A stretch of 64,000 nucleotides of DNA from Jeotgalibacillus aurantiacus (GTDB lineage: Bacteria > Bacillota > Bacilli > Bacillales > Jeotgalibacillaceae). The DNA lies in contig NZ_JACNMS010000002.1 in the NCBI RefSeq assembly GCF_020595125.1, forward strand, positions 186,001 through 250,000, written 5' to 3'. How positions within the stretch are numbered: position 1 is the first letter of the stretch; every line of letters begins with the position of its first letter. Under the pieces are notes generated by a model that was given only the letters and a program-made list of their open reading frames with translations, made no database searches and was not told where the DNA came from. The position numbers and the translations under genes were made by a program. This document shows, piece after piece, positions 46,397-54,456 of the stretch.

Positions 46397-49168
46397 ATGG
46401 AATCAAAAAAATTAGCGGTGGTTGATATCGAAACGACCGGCAATTCGGTTAAAAAAGGAGACCGTATGATCCAGATTGCGATCGTCCTGATTGAAAATAA
46501 TCAGGTAGTGGAAACCTGGTCATCCTTCGTCAATCCGATGCAGCCTGTTCCGGTTTTCATCACGGAGCTGACGGGGATTAAAAATCAGGATGTTACAGCA
46601 GCTCCTTCATTTGAACAAATCGCTCCCGAGGTTTTATCAAAACTGGAGGGAGCTGTTTTTGTTGCCCATAATATTCATTTCGATCTCCCGTTTTTAAATG
46701 GGGAACTGAATCTTGCAGGGTTTAACAGCTGGTCCGGTCTCGTACTGGATACTGTTGAGCTCTCAAGAGTGCTGTTGCCTACCGTCGGGAGTTTTAAGCT
46801 GACGGACCTGACAGCTGATTTCGAGCTGGATCATGACCGGCCCCATCAGGCTGACAGCGACGCTCTTGCTACCGCACAGCTGTTTTTATCTCTCGTATCA
46901 AAAGCTCTTACAATGCCGTTAGTCACACTCGAGCGGCTGGCAAGGGAGTCCGTTTACTTAAAAAGTGATATCCATGTGTTGTTTAATCACCTGATTGCTG
47001 TGAAAAAACAAAAACTTGAGGATCTGCCCGCGCATTTGGAAGTGTTCAGAGGGATTGCGATCCGGAAAAAAGTCAGACCTGATCGTAAAACGGATCAATA
47101 CGGTCCACTTGATGCGGAGCCCTTCCTGAAACAGCTGCTTCCCGGCTATGTAAAACGCGATGCCCAATTAAAGATGATTCATCATATTCTGCATTCATTT
47201 GAGCAAAAAAAGCATGCTGTCATTGAGGCAGGAACAGGAATCGGTAAGACGCATGGTCTGTTGATTCCTGCGGTGATAAAAGCCAGAGAGGGTCACCGAA
47301 CAGTGATCACGACCCATACGCTTCATCAACAGGCACAGATGCAGGACAATGCAATCAGAGACATTCAGCGTTTACTGAACGGATCTGTTCAATTTGCTGT
47401 GTTAAAAGGCAAGAGCAATTATATACATATGATGAAATATGATCAGTCCTTGCAGGAGGAAGATCCTCAATATGACATCGTCCTGACCAAGATGCAGATT
47501 CTGACCTGGCTCACTGAGACCGAAACCGGAGACGGGGATGAATTAAACCTGACCGGGGGAGGTTTACTGTTTTGGAACCGTATTTCCCATAATGGCTGGT
47601 TTCTGAACCGGGAGGAAGACCCGTGGGAGAAACATGATTATTTCGCCTGGTCTGTATCTCTTGCAAAAGAGGCTGATGTAATCATTACGAATCATTCCCT
47701 GCTTGCGTCTGACCAGCTGAAGGATCAGAAGCTCCTGCCTGACTATCAATATCTGATGATTGATGAAGCTCATCATCTCGAGGATGTCAGCAGAAAGCAG
47801 TGGGGTGTTCAGCTGGACTTTATGAAAATTAAATTTGCCATCGGTCAGCTGTCACCATCATCTGGAGACAGCATTTACACGAGACTGCAGGCAGCGGCAA
47901 AGAAGGCAGGCGTGTCCACTGCAGAAGGCGAAGTGGAATTTGACAGGCTGAATGACGAGGCGGATGCTTCCTTTCATCAGCTTGGAACCTGGTTTAAGAC
48001 AAACGTTAAGCGGAAGCCGGGCGTCCAGAAGCATATGCTTGCGCTTGATCCGGATGTAAAAGAATCCAGGGACTGGTTGAAGATATCATATGCCTTTGAA
48101 CGTTTTCTCGCTGAAATGAAGAATTGGCGAAACATGCTTGAGACGATGCTTGATCAGTTGCGTAAAAACCGTTCGAAATTAACGGATAAACATAAGGCGG
48201 ATGTTGAAGAAGCCTATGCGTTTTTGCAGGAATGGCATGAGATGATTGAGATGATCCGCAATTTGTTTATACGCTCGTCAGATCATCTTGTGATTTGGGC
48301 AGAAGGCGATATGCGATCTATTCCAGGCAGCCTGACCATGTCAGCGAGGGAAATTGACATCAGCAGGAAAATAAAATCAGCATTTTTCAAAGACGAAATG
48401 CCTGCTGCAGCAGTCAGTGCGACGATAACAGTCAATAATAGCTTTCAGTATTTTATGAATGCAACCGGTCTGACGCATTCCTCTGCTGACTGTTTAGCGC
48501 TTTCTTCACCTTTTGATTATCAGAAACAGGTCAGACTGATGGTACCGGGGGATTTGCCTGATATCAAGGCTGTTTCCCCTGAGGAATATGTTGAATGGAT
48601 TACGAGTCATCTTTCTGTTATTGCGGAAGCAACAGCCGGCAGAATGCTCATATTATTCACATCTCATGAAATGCTGAGAAACACTTATGAACTCATAAAA
48701 GAAAGTAATTTGATGGAGGACTTTGTTCTGATCGCACAGGGGATAACAGCAGGCAGCAGGGCAAAGCTCTCAAAAAACTTTCAGAAATTTGATAAGGCGA
48801 TCCTCTTCGGGACTTCGAGCTTCTGGGAAGGGCTCGATATTCCGGGGGAAAACCTGTCATGTCTGATTATGGTCAGACTGCCGTTTTCTCCACCTGATGA
48901 GCCGTTACTACGTACGCAATGGGAAATAGCAAAAGCAAATAACAGAAATCCATTCAGTGAAATATCCCTTCCGAAAGCTGTATTGCGATTCCGTCAGGGG
49001 TTTGGACGGTTAATCAGGCACGAACAGGACCGCGGTGTTTTTATCGTTTTTGACAGAAGGATCATCACTGCTTCCTATGGGCGTGCATTTACAGACTCCA
49101 TTCCCTCCATTGATGTCGAAGAAAGGAATCTTGATTCTATCATTGAGGAAATTGAACATTGGCTGTAA
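46397..49168 (+). CDS. dinG: DinG-family exonuclease/helicase-like protein
   Basis: A protein of about 923 residues. An N-terminal DEDDh 3'-5' exonuclease domain (VVDIETTG at residue 10, with the HQADSDALAT motif near 150) is fused to an XPD/DinG-like helicase domain with EAGTGIGKTHG (Walker A), DEAHH, and a C-terminal GRLIRHEQDRG motif VI. The cysteines that hold an iron-sulfur cluster in E. coli DinG are absent after KGKSNY. Firmicutes DinG of this kind is known as an exonuclease that lacks helicase activity. The start may be 46397 (ATG) or 46388 (GTG). Confidence 0.92.
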   Translation: MESKKLAVVDIETTGNSVKKGDRMIQIAIVLIENNQVVETWSSFVNPMQPVPVFITELTGIKNQDVTAAPSFEQIAPEVLSKLEGAVFVAHNIHFDLPFLNGELNLAGFNSWSGLVLDTVELSRVLLPTVGSFKLTDLTADFELDHDRPHQADSDALATAQLFLSLVSKALTMPLVTLERLARESVYLKSDIHVLFNHLIAVKKQKLEDLPAHLEVFRGIAIRKKVRPDRKTDQYGPLDAEPFLKQLLPGYVKRDAQLKMIHHILHSFEQKKHAVIEAGTGIGKTHGLLIPAVIKAREGHRTVITTHTLHQQAQMQDNAIRDIQRLLNGSVQFAVLKGKSNYIHMMKYDQSLQEEDPQYDIVLTKMQILTWLTETETGDGDELNLTGGGLLFWNRISHNGWFLNREEDPWEKHDYFAWSVSLAKEADVIITNHSLLASDQLKDQKLLPDYQYLMIDEAHHLEDVSRKQWGVQLDFMKIKFAIGQLSPSSGDSIYTRLQAAAKKAGVSTAEGEVEFDRLNDEADASFHQLGTWFKTNVKRKPGVQKHMLALDPDVKESRDWLKISYAFERFLAEMKNWRNMLETMLDQLRKNRSKLTDKHKADVEEAYAFLQEWHEMIEMIRNLFIRSSDHLVIWAEGDMRSIPGSLTMSAREIDISRKIKSAFFKDEMPAAAVSATITVNNSFQYFMNATGLTHSSADCLALSSPFDYQKQVRLMVPGDLPDIKAVSPEEYVEWITSHLSVIAEATAGRMLILFTSHEMLRNTYELIKESNLMEDFVLIAQGITAGSRAKLSKNFQKFDKAILFGTSSFWEGLDIPGENLSCLIMVRLPFSPPDEPLLRTQWEIAKANNRNPFSEISLPKAVLRFRQGFGRLIRHEQDRGVFIVFDRRIITASYGRAFTDSIPSIDVEERNLDSIIEEIEHWL

Positions 49169-49184
49169 ATACACGGTTGAAACC

Positions 49185-49193
49185 TGTTATACT
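49185..49193 (+). promoter_or_regulatory. Extended -10 promoter before ypmA
   Basis: TGTTATACT lies just after dinG. The implied transcription start (about 49200) favours the ATG at 49230 for ypmA. Confidence 0.5.
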
Positions 49194-49229
49194 GTATGAG
49201 TGAATATGAAAGTGGAAAGTAGTGAAAAT

Positions 49230-49400
49230 ATGGGTGAGAAAATTGAAATAATGTCGACAGTCACGGTCCAGCACACGCCCGATCTTTATAAAATTGTGGA
49301 TGCGCTGAACAGGACATTGAAGCATCAGGATTTAATGTTCGGACTTGCACTGGATAAAAATGACGATAAAAAAGCTGTGTTTACGATTTACAGGACGTAG
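49230..49400 (+). CDS. ypmA: Small conserved protein YpmA
   Basis: A 56-residue protein of the YpmA family, recognisable by the C-terminal half (DLYKIVDALNRTLKHQDLMF, then GLALDKNDDKKAVFTIYRT). ATG 49230 matches the usual family length; the frame continues upstream to 49200. The ribosome-binding site is weak (GGAAAG). Function unknown. Lies between dinG and ypmB as in B. subtilis. Confidence 0.8.
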   Translation: MGEKIEIMSTVTVQHTPDLYKIVDALNRTLKHQDLMFGLALDKNDDKKAVFTIYRT

Positions 49401-49411
49401 GTGAATAACAG

Positions 49412-49885
49412 ATGAAAAAATGGATCCTCATTTTGAGTTCATGTTTCGCTGTATTTCTCACTACCTTAATTATCCTGTTTTTCATTGCCAGACATCCGCT
49501 TTCAGACCAGCTTAATCAGGCGGAAGAGATTGCCCGTTCCGAGTTTAATATCACTGTTGAAGATAGCTATCATTTTAACGGCAGTGAAGTATACTCTATT
49601 GTGAAAGGAACGGATCCGGAAGGGGAACAGCTGCTTGTTTTTATTCCGGAAAACGATGAGCTTGAGATCGAAATGAGACAGCTGGATGAGGGAATTGAAG
49701 AGGAGGAGGTTCTTTCAATGCTTAACGCTGAAGATGAACCCGCAAAGATCTTATCTTCAAAAATCGGATTTGAATCCGTTGGGCCTGTCTGGGAAATTGT
49801 TTATAAAGATCAGGAAGATACGTTGAACTATTATTACGTTAAATTTGATGATGGAGAATGGTGGAGAACCATTCGTAATTTATAA
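49412..49885 (+). CDS. ypmB: Membrane-anchored protein YpmB (DUF5590 type)
   Basis: A 157-residue protein with an N-terminal membrane segment (residues 4-26) and two PepSY-like alpha/beta modules outside the membrane. Place between ypmA and aspB as in B. subtilis. Function unknown. Confidence 0.85.
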   Translation: MKKWILILSSCFAVFLTTLIILFFIARHPLSDQLNQAEEIARSEFNITVEDSYHFNGSEVYSIVKGTDPEGEQLLVFIPENDELEIEMRQLDEGIEEEEVLSMLNAEDEPAKILSSKIGFESVGPVWEIVYKDQEDTLNYYYVKFDDGEWWRTIRNL

Positions 49886-49902
49886 GGAGATGAACCGCTT
49901 TG

Positions 49903-51096
49903 ATGAATGAGTTTTTAGCTGACAGAGTAAAAGTATTAACACCTTCGACGACCCTTGCCATAACAGCAAAAGCAAAAGAACTGCGTGCTGAAGGAAAAGA
50001 CGTCATCGGACTTGGTGCCGGGGAACCGGACTTCAATACCCCTGATCACATCATTGAAGCGGCTTACGAATCAATGAAAGCAGGGCAGACAAAATATACA
50101 CCTGCTGCAGGTACTGCTGAATTGAAAAAAGCGATTATGGATAAGTTCCAAAAAGATCAGCACTTAAGCTATGAGCCTGCTGAAATCTTTGTAGGCAGCG
50201 GTGCAAAGCATGTACTGTATAACCTGTTTCAAGCTGTGCTGAACGAAGGAGATGAAGTGCTGATCCCTACGCCTTACTGGGTCAGCTATCCAGAACAGGT
50301 AAAGCTTGCAGGAGGCAACCCTGTTTTTGTGGAAGGATTGGAAGAGAATGATTATAAAGTAACGGCAGAACAGATTAAAGCTGCTGCTACTGACAGAACA
50401 AAAGCTGTCATCATTAATTCCCCGAGCAATCCAACCGGTATGGTTTACACAAAACAGGAGCTTGAGGAGATTGGCAAAGCCTGTCTCGAGCTTAACCTCT
50501 TGATCGTGTCTGATGAGATTTATGAAAAGCTTTTATATGGCGGGACGAAGCATTTTTCTATTGCTGAACTGCTGCCTGAACTTAAAAATCAAACAATCCT
50601 TGTAAACGGGGTATCAAAATCCCATTCAATGACAGGGTGGAGAATTGGTTATGCAGCAGGAGACAAAGCCATTATTAAAGCGATGACCAACCTTGCTAGC
50701 CATTCAACTTCAAATCCTACGACAACGGCGCAGTTCGGTGCGCTTGCTGCTTATACAGGCACACAGGAGCCCGTTGAAGTCATGCGTCAGTCGTTTGAAA
50801 AGAGGCTTGAAAAAGTGTTTGATCAGGTAACGGCAATACCGGGCTTCAGATGTAAGCGACCTCAGGGAGCTTTTTATTTATTCCCGAATGTCATGGACGC
50901 AGCAAAAGCCTGCGGGTTTGAATCAGTGGATGATTTTGCTAAAGGCCTGCTTGAAAAAGCAAATGTAGCTGTGATTCCCGGTTCAGGATTTGGTGCACCG
51001 GAAAACATCCGCCTTTCCTATGCGACTGACCTGAACTCATTTGAGGAAGCGTTAAAACGCATCAGACAATACGTAGAGACGAATCAAAAGAATTAA
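49903..51096 (+). CDS. aspB: Aspartate aminotransferase AspB
   Basis: A 397-residue class I PLP aminotransferase making aspartate from oxaloacetate. GLGAGEPDFNTP, NSPSNPTG and the PLP-lysine motif VSKSHSMTGWRIGY are visible. ATG 49903, or the TTG immediately before it at 49900, follows AAGGAGA. Confidence 0.93.
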   Translation: MNEFLADRVKVLTPSTTLAITAKAKELRAEGKDVIGLGAGEPDFNTPDHIIEAAYESMKAGQTKYTPAAGTAELKKAIMDKFQKDQHLSYEPAEIFVGSGAKHVLYNLFQAVLNEGDEVLIPTPYWVSYPEQVKLAGGNPVFVEGLEENDYKVTAEQIKAAATDRTKAVIINSPSNPTGMVYTKQELEEIGKACLELNLLIVSDEIYEKLLYGGTKHFSIAELLPELKNQTILVNGVSKSHSMTGWRIGYAAGDKAIIKAMTNLASHSTSNPTTTAQFGALAAYTGTQEPVEVMRQSFEKRLEKVFDQVTAIPGFRCKRPQGAFYLFPNVMDAAKACGFESVDDFAKGLLEKANVAVIPGSGFGAPENIRLSYATDLNSFEEALKRIRQYVETNQKN

Positions 51097-51108
51097 CGTG
51101 ACAGCGCA

Positions 51109-51137
51109 TTGAATCACACGTTGAACAACTGTATAAT
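51109..51137 (+). promoter_or_regulatory. SigmaA promoter of asnS
   Basis: TTGAAT, 17-base spacer, TATAAT. The leader of about 50 bases is too short for a T-box. Confidence 0.75.
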
Positions 51138-51194
51138 ACGTAAAGGAAAATAACAGGCGGTTTTAACCGTCATAAGTCGTTGGAGGGAAACACT

Positions 51195-52487
51195 GTGAAG
51201 ATATCAATTGCTCAGGCAGGAAGCTATGTCGGCCAGGAAGTGAAAATTGGCGCATGGCTTGGAAATAAACGTTCAAGCGGTAAAATCGCATTCTTACAGC
51301 TGCGTGATGGCTCCGGATTTATCCAGGGTGTGGTTGTAAAAAGTGATGTTGGAGAAGATATTTTTCAAAAAGCAAAAGGGCTGACTCAGGAATCTTCACT
51401 TTATGTGACAGGTGTAGTGAAAGAGGACACAAGATCTCCTTTCGGATATGAGCTTGAAGTCAAGGATGTTGAAGTGATTCATCAGGCTGTTGACTACCCG
51501 ATTACACCGAAGGAGCACGGAACTGAGTTTCTGATGGACCATCGCCACCTGTGGCTGCGTTCAAACCGACAGCATGCCGTGATGAAAATCAGAAATGAAA
51601 TTATCCGCGCTACTTATGAGTTTTTCAACCAGGAAGGCTTTGTAAAAGTGGATCCGCCAATCCTGACAGGCAGTGCGCCGGAAGGAACATCTGAGCTTTT
51701 CCATACGAAATATTTTGATGAGGATGCCTATCTTTCTCAAAGCGGACAGCTGTATATGGAAGCTGCTGCTATGGCGCTTGGTAAAGTTTTCTCGTTCGGA
51801 CCTACATTCCGGGCAGAAAAGTCAAAAACACGCCGTCACCTGATTGAATTCTGGATGATTGAACCTGAGATGGCTTTTTATGAATTCGAGGATAACCTGA
51901 AGGTTCAGGAAGAGTATGTATCTTTTATCGTTCAGTCTGTATTGAAAAACTGTCAGCTTGAATTGACAAGACTCGGAAGAGATACTTCCGTCCTTGAAAA
52001 AATCAAGGCGCCATTCCCTCGTATTACGTACGATGCAGCGCTTGAATTCCTTCATGAAAAGGGCTTTGATGATATTAAATGGGGCGATGATTTCGGTGCG
52101 CCGCATGAGACTGCCATTGCAGAAGCATTTGACAAGCCGGTATTTATCACACATTATCCTACAAGCCTGAAGCCATTTTACATGCAGCCTGACGCTGAGC
52201 GGGAGGATGTAGTGTTATGTGCCGATCTGATTGCTCCTGAAGGTTATGGAGAAATCATTGGTGGTTCAGAGCGTATTCATGATCTTGAACTACTCGAGAA
52301 GAGAATTGAAGAACATAAGCTCGAGCCTGAGGCTTACAAATGGTATACCGAATTACGTAAATACGGTTCCGTACCACATTCAGGGTTCGGTCTGGGACTT
52401 GAGCGGACGGTTGCATGGATCAGTGGCGTTGAACACGTCAGAGAATCCATTCCATTCCCACGACTGCTTAACAGACTGTATCCATAA
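51195..52487 (+). CDS. asnS: Asparaginyl-tRNA synthetase
   Basis: A 430-residue class IIb synthetase. An N-terminal OB-fold anticodon-binding domain ([19 protein letters not shown]) is followed by the catalytic domain with motif 2 [21 protein letters not shown] and motif 3 [13 protein letters not shown] 51195 follows GGAGGG and gives the family length; the frame is open to 51180. Confidence 0.96.
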   Translation: MKISIAQAGSYVGQEVKIGAWLGNKRSSGKIAFLQLRDGSGFIQGVVVKSDVGEDIFQKAKGLTQESSLYVTGVVKEDTRSPFGYELEVKDVEVIHQAVDYPITPKEHGTEFLMDHRHLWLRSNRQHAVMKIRNEIIRATYEFFNQEGFVKVDPPILTGSAPEGTSELFHTKYFDEDAYLSQSGQLYMEAAAMALGKVFSFGPTFRAEKSKTRRHLIEFWMIEPEMAFYEFEDNLKVQEEYVSFIVQSVLKNCQLELTRLGRDTSVLEKIKAPFPRITYDAALEFLHEKGFDDIKWGDDFGAPHETAIAEAFDKPVFITHYPTSLKPFYMQPDAEREDVVLCADLIAPEGYGEIIGGSERIHDLELLEKRIEEHKLEPEAYKWYTELRKYGSVPHSGFGLGLERTVAWISGVEHVRESIPFPRLLNRLYP

Positions 52488-52500
52488 TTAGAATCAGTGT

Positions 52501-52540
52501 AAAAGACCGGATATGCTTAAATGCAATTCGGTCTTTTTCA
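52501..52540 (+). terminator. Terminator after asnS
   Basis: AAAAGACCG (52501-52509) pairs with CGGTCTTTT (52529-52537), with an inner GC pairing, then a T-run. Confidence 0.85.
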
Positions 52541-52581
52541 AACCACGGATCGCAGTTTTTTCTATATGAGGAGGTTACACA

Positions 52582-53271
52582 TTGTCACATCAAATACCCT
52601 GGCAGGAATGGATTAAGGCAGGGTATACTTCCATTCCGGTTATGCTGCTTGAACACTACAGGAAATTACACCTGTCGGAAACGGAATGTATGCTCATAAT
52701 CCAGATCCATTCATTTGTCGAAAGGGGTGAGTCGTTTCCAACTCCGGATCAACTTTCGGAACGGATGGCTCTTACCGAATCTGAGTGTTTGAAAATCATT
52801 CAAAAATTAATCAAAAAAAATCATCTGAAGATTGAGAAACAGGATATCGACGGGATTCAGACGGAGTCCTATTCCCTTGAACCGTTATGGGAATGTATAA
52901 TGCTCAAGCTGGCTGAAGATAACTACAGAATAAAAGTAGCAGAAACCATGGAGAATCAGACGGACTTGTACTCCTTATTTGAACAGGAATTCGGCAGACC
53001 ATTGTCGCCGCTTGAATGTGAGACACTGGCGATGTGGATCGATCAGGATGAGCACTCCACCCTTGTCATAAAGGCAGCGTTAAGAGAAGCTGTTATTTCT
53101 AATAAACTGAACTTCCGCTATATAGACCGCATATTGTTTGAATGGAAGAAAAAAGGTATTAAATCAGTTGAGGAAATAAGAAAACACAGCGAAAACTTCA
53201 GAAAGCCTGCAAAAAAACCCGAAGAATCATCTGAGGGACCTGCCCCGTTTTACAATTGGCTTGAAAATTAA
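52582..53271 (+). CDS. dnaD: DNA replication initiation protein DnaD
   Basis: A 229-residue protein acting with DnaB and DnaI at origin melting and replication restart. N-terminal winged-helix domain (to about residue 100) and C-terminal DnaD-type domain with the DNA-binding YIDRILFEW motif. It ends in FYNWLEN as in B. subtilis. TTG start after GAGGAGG. In an operon with nth and ypoC. Confidence 0.94.
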   Translation: MSHQIPWQEWIKAGYTSIPVMLLEHYRKLHLSETECMLIIQIHSFVERGESFPTPDQLSERMALTESECLKIIQKLIKKNHLKIEKQDIDGIQTESYSLEPLWECIMLKLAEDNYRIKVAETMENQTDLYSLFEQEFGRPLSPLECETLAMWIDQDEHSTLVIKAALREAVISNKLNFRYIDRILFEWKKKGIKSVEEIRKHSENFRKPAKKPEESSEGPAPFYNWLEN

Positions 53272-53292
53272 ATACAACAAGGGGGGAATCAG

Positions 53293-53949
53293 ATGCTGAC
53301 CAAAGTTCAAATCAGGGAATGCCTTGACGAAATGGCTGAGATGTTTCCTGATGCACACTGTGAACTGAACCATGAAAATGCATTTGAGTTAACGATCGCG
53401 GTACTTCTTTCTGCACAATGTACAGATGCCCTCGTTAACAAAGTGACGGCAGATTTATTTAAAAAATATAAAACACCGGAGGATTATCTGAATGTGTCTC
53501 TTGAGGAGCTGCAGCAGGATATCCGCTCTATCGGTCTTTATCGTAACAAAGCAAAACACATCCGCAATTTATGTGAGAGACTGATCGAACATTATAACGG
53601 TGAAATTCCTGAGGACCATGCTGAACTGCAGACACTGCCTGGAGTTGGAAGGAAAACGGCTAATGTAGTGATGTCAGTTGCGTTTGACTGGCCTGCCATT
53701 GCGGTTGATACCCATGTTGAGAGAATTTCAAAAAGGCTTGGTATGTGCAGGTGGAAGGATTCCGTACTCGAAGTTGAAAAAACATTGATGAGAAAAGTGC
53801 CAAAGGATGAATGGTCTGTTACGCACCATAGAATGATTTTTTTTGGCCGCTATCACTGCAAAGCACAAAATCCAAATTGCAGTCAGTGTCCGCTCGCTCA
53901 TTTATGCCGGGAAGGTAAAAAACGTTTAAAGAAGGTGAGCGGATCATGA
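53293..53949 (+). CDS. nth: Endonuclease III
   Basis: A 218-residue DNA glycosylase/AP lyase for oxidised pyrimidines. The helix-hairpin-helix LPGVGRKTANVV carries the catalytic Lys, with the Asp in AVDTHVERI. The 4Fe-4S cluster cysteines follow the C-x6-C-x2-C-x5-C pattern near the C-terminus. It overlaps ypoC by 4 bases. Confidence 0.96.
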   Translation: MLTKVQIRECLDEMAEMFPDAHCELNHENAFELTIAVLLSAQCTDALVNKVTADLFKKYKTPEDYLNVSLEELQQDIRSIGLYRNKAKHIRNLCERLIEHYNGEIPEDHAELQTLPGVGRKTANVVMSVAFDWPAIAVDTHVERISKRLGMCRWKDSVLEVEKTLMRKVPKDEWSVTHHRMIFFGRYHCKAQNPNCSQCPLAHLCREGKKRLKKVSGS

Positions 53950-54437
53950 CGGAGTACGAATTGCATCAAGCATACAGACATCCTCTGTTCTATGATGAAA
54001 AGGATCAAACAGTCGTCAGACAATCTGCCTTTGAACCGAGTTTTATAGAGGATATGATTGCCCGGGCTGAAGAAGAGACACCGTGGGATGATATTGAAAA
54101 GTTGATTCCGGTTATCATCGGGGAATGGAAGCGTCTTGCAGATGTGATGAGACCACTTTTTGAAGATCGTCCAAAGGAGACGCATGATCTAATGGTAAAA
54201 GGGTTATCCCTGTTTTTAACACTTCTTTTCTGGACAAATGAAAAATATGTGAATGTGTATGACTGGGAATCTGAGCTGGATCATCTTGAAGTTAAAATTG
54301 TAAACCCGAAAGAAAGAATTCAGTTTGTTTTAAAAAGACCTGCCGTTTATTTTTCTTTCATTCAGCTGGATGAGATGATGACTGAGATGCATAAGATGGC
54401 TGCTAAAAAAGTTGCCATGAAAAAAAAGAGCCGCTAG
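53946..54437 (+). CDS. ypoC: YpoC-like protein
   Basis: A 163-residue cytoplasmic protein in the place of B. subtilis ypoC, translationally coupled to nth (ATGA overlap). Helical, with a basic C-terminus (MHKMAAKKVAMKKKSR). No known motif. Its stop codon lies within the terminator. Confidence 0.82.
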   Translation: MTEYELHQAYRHPLFYDEKDQTVVRQSAFEPSFIEDMIARAEEETPWDDIEKLIPVIIGEWKRLADVMRPLFEDRPKETHDLMVKGLSLFLTLLFWTNEKYVNVYDWESELDHLEVKIVNPKERIQFVLKRPAVYFSFIQLDEMMTEMHKMAAKKVAMKKKSR

Positions 54438-54447
54438 GGCTCTTTTT
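54421..54447. terminator. Bidirectional terminator between ypoC and ponA
   Basis: AAAAAAGAGCC (54421-54431) pairs with GGCTCTTTTTT (54437-54447) around a 5-base loop that holds part of the ypoC stop. Serves both converging genes. Confidence 0.9.
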
Positions 54448-54456
54448 TTGTAGGTT

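Noticed and set aside
51138-51194. T-box for asnS
   Set aside because: The leader is under 60 bases and has no T-box sequence or specifier stem; aminoacyl-tRNA control by T-box is excluded here.
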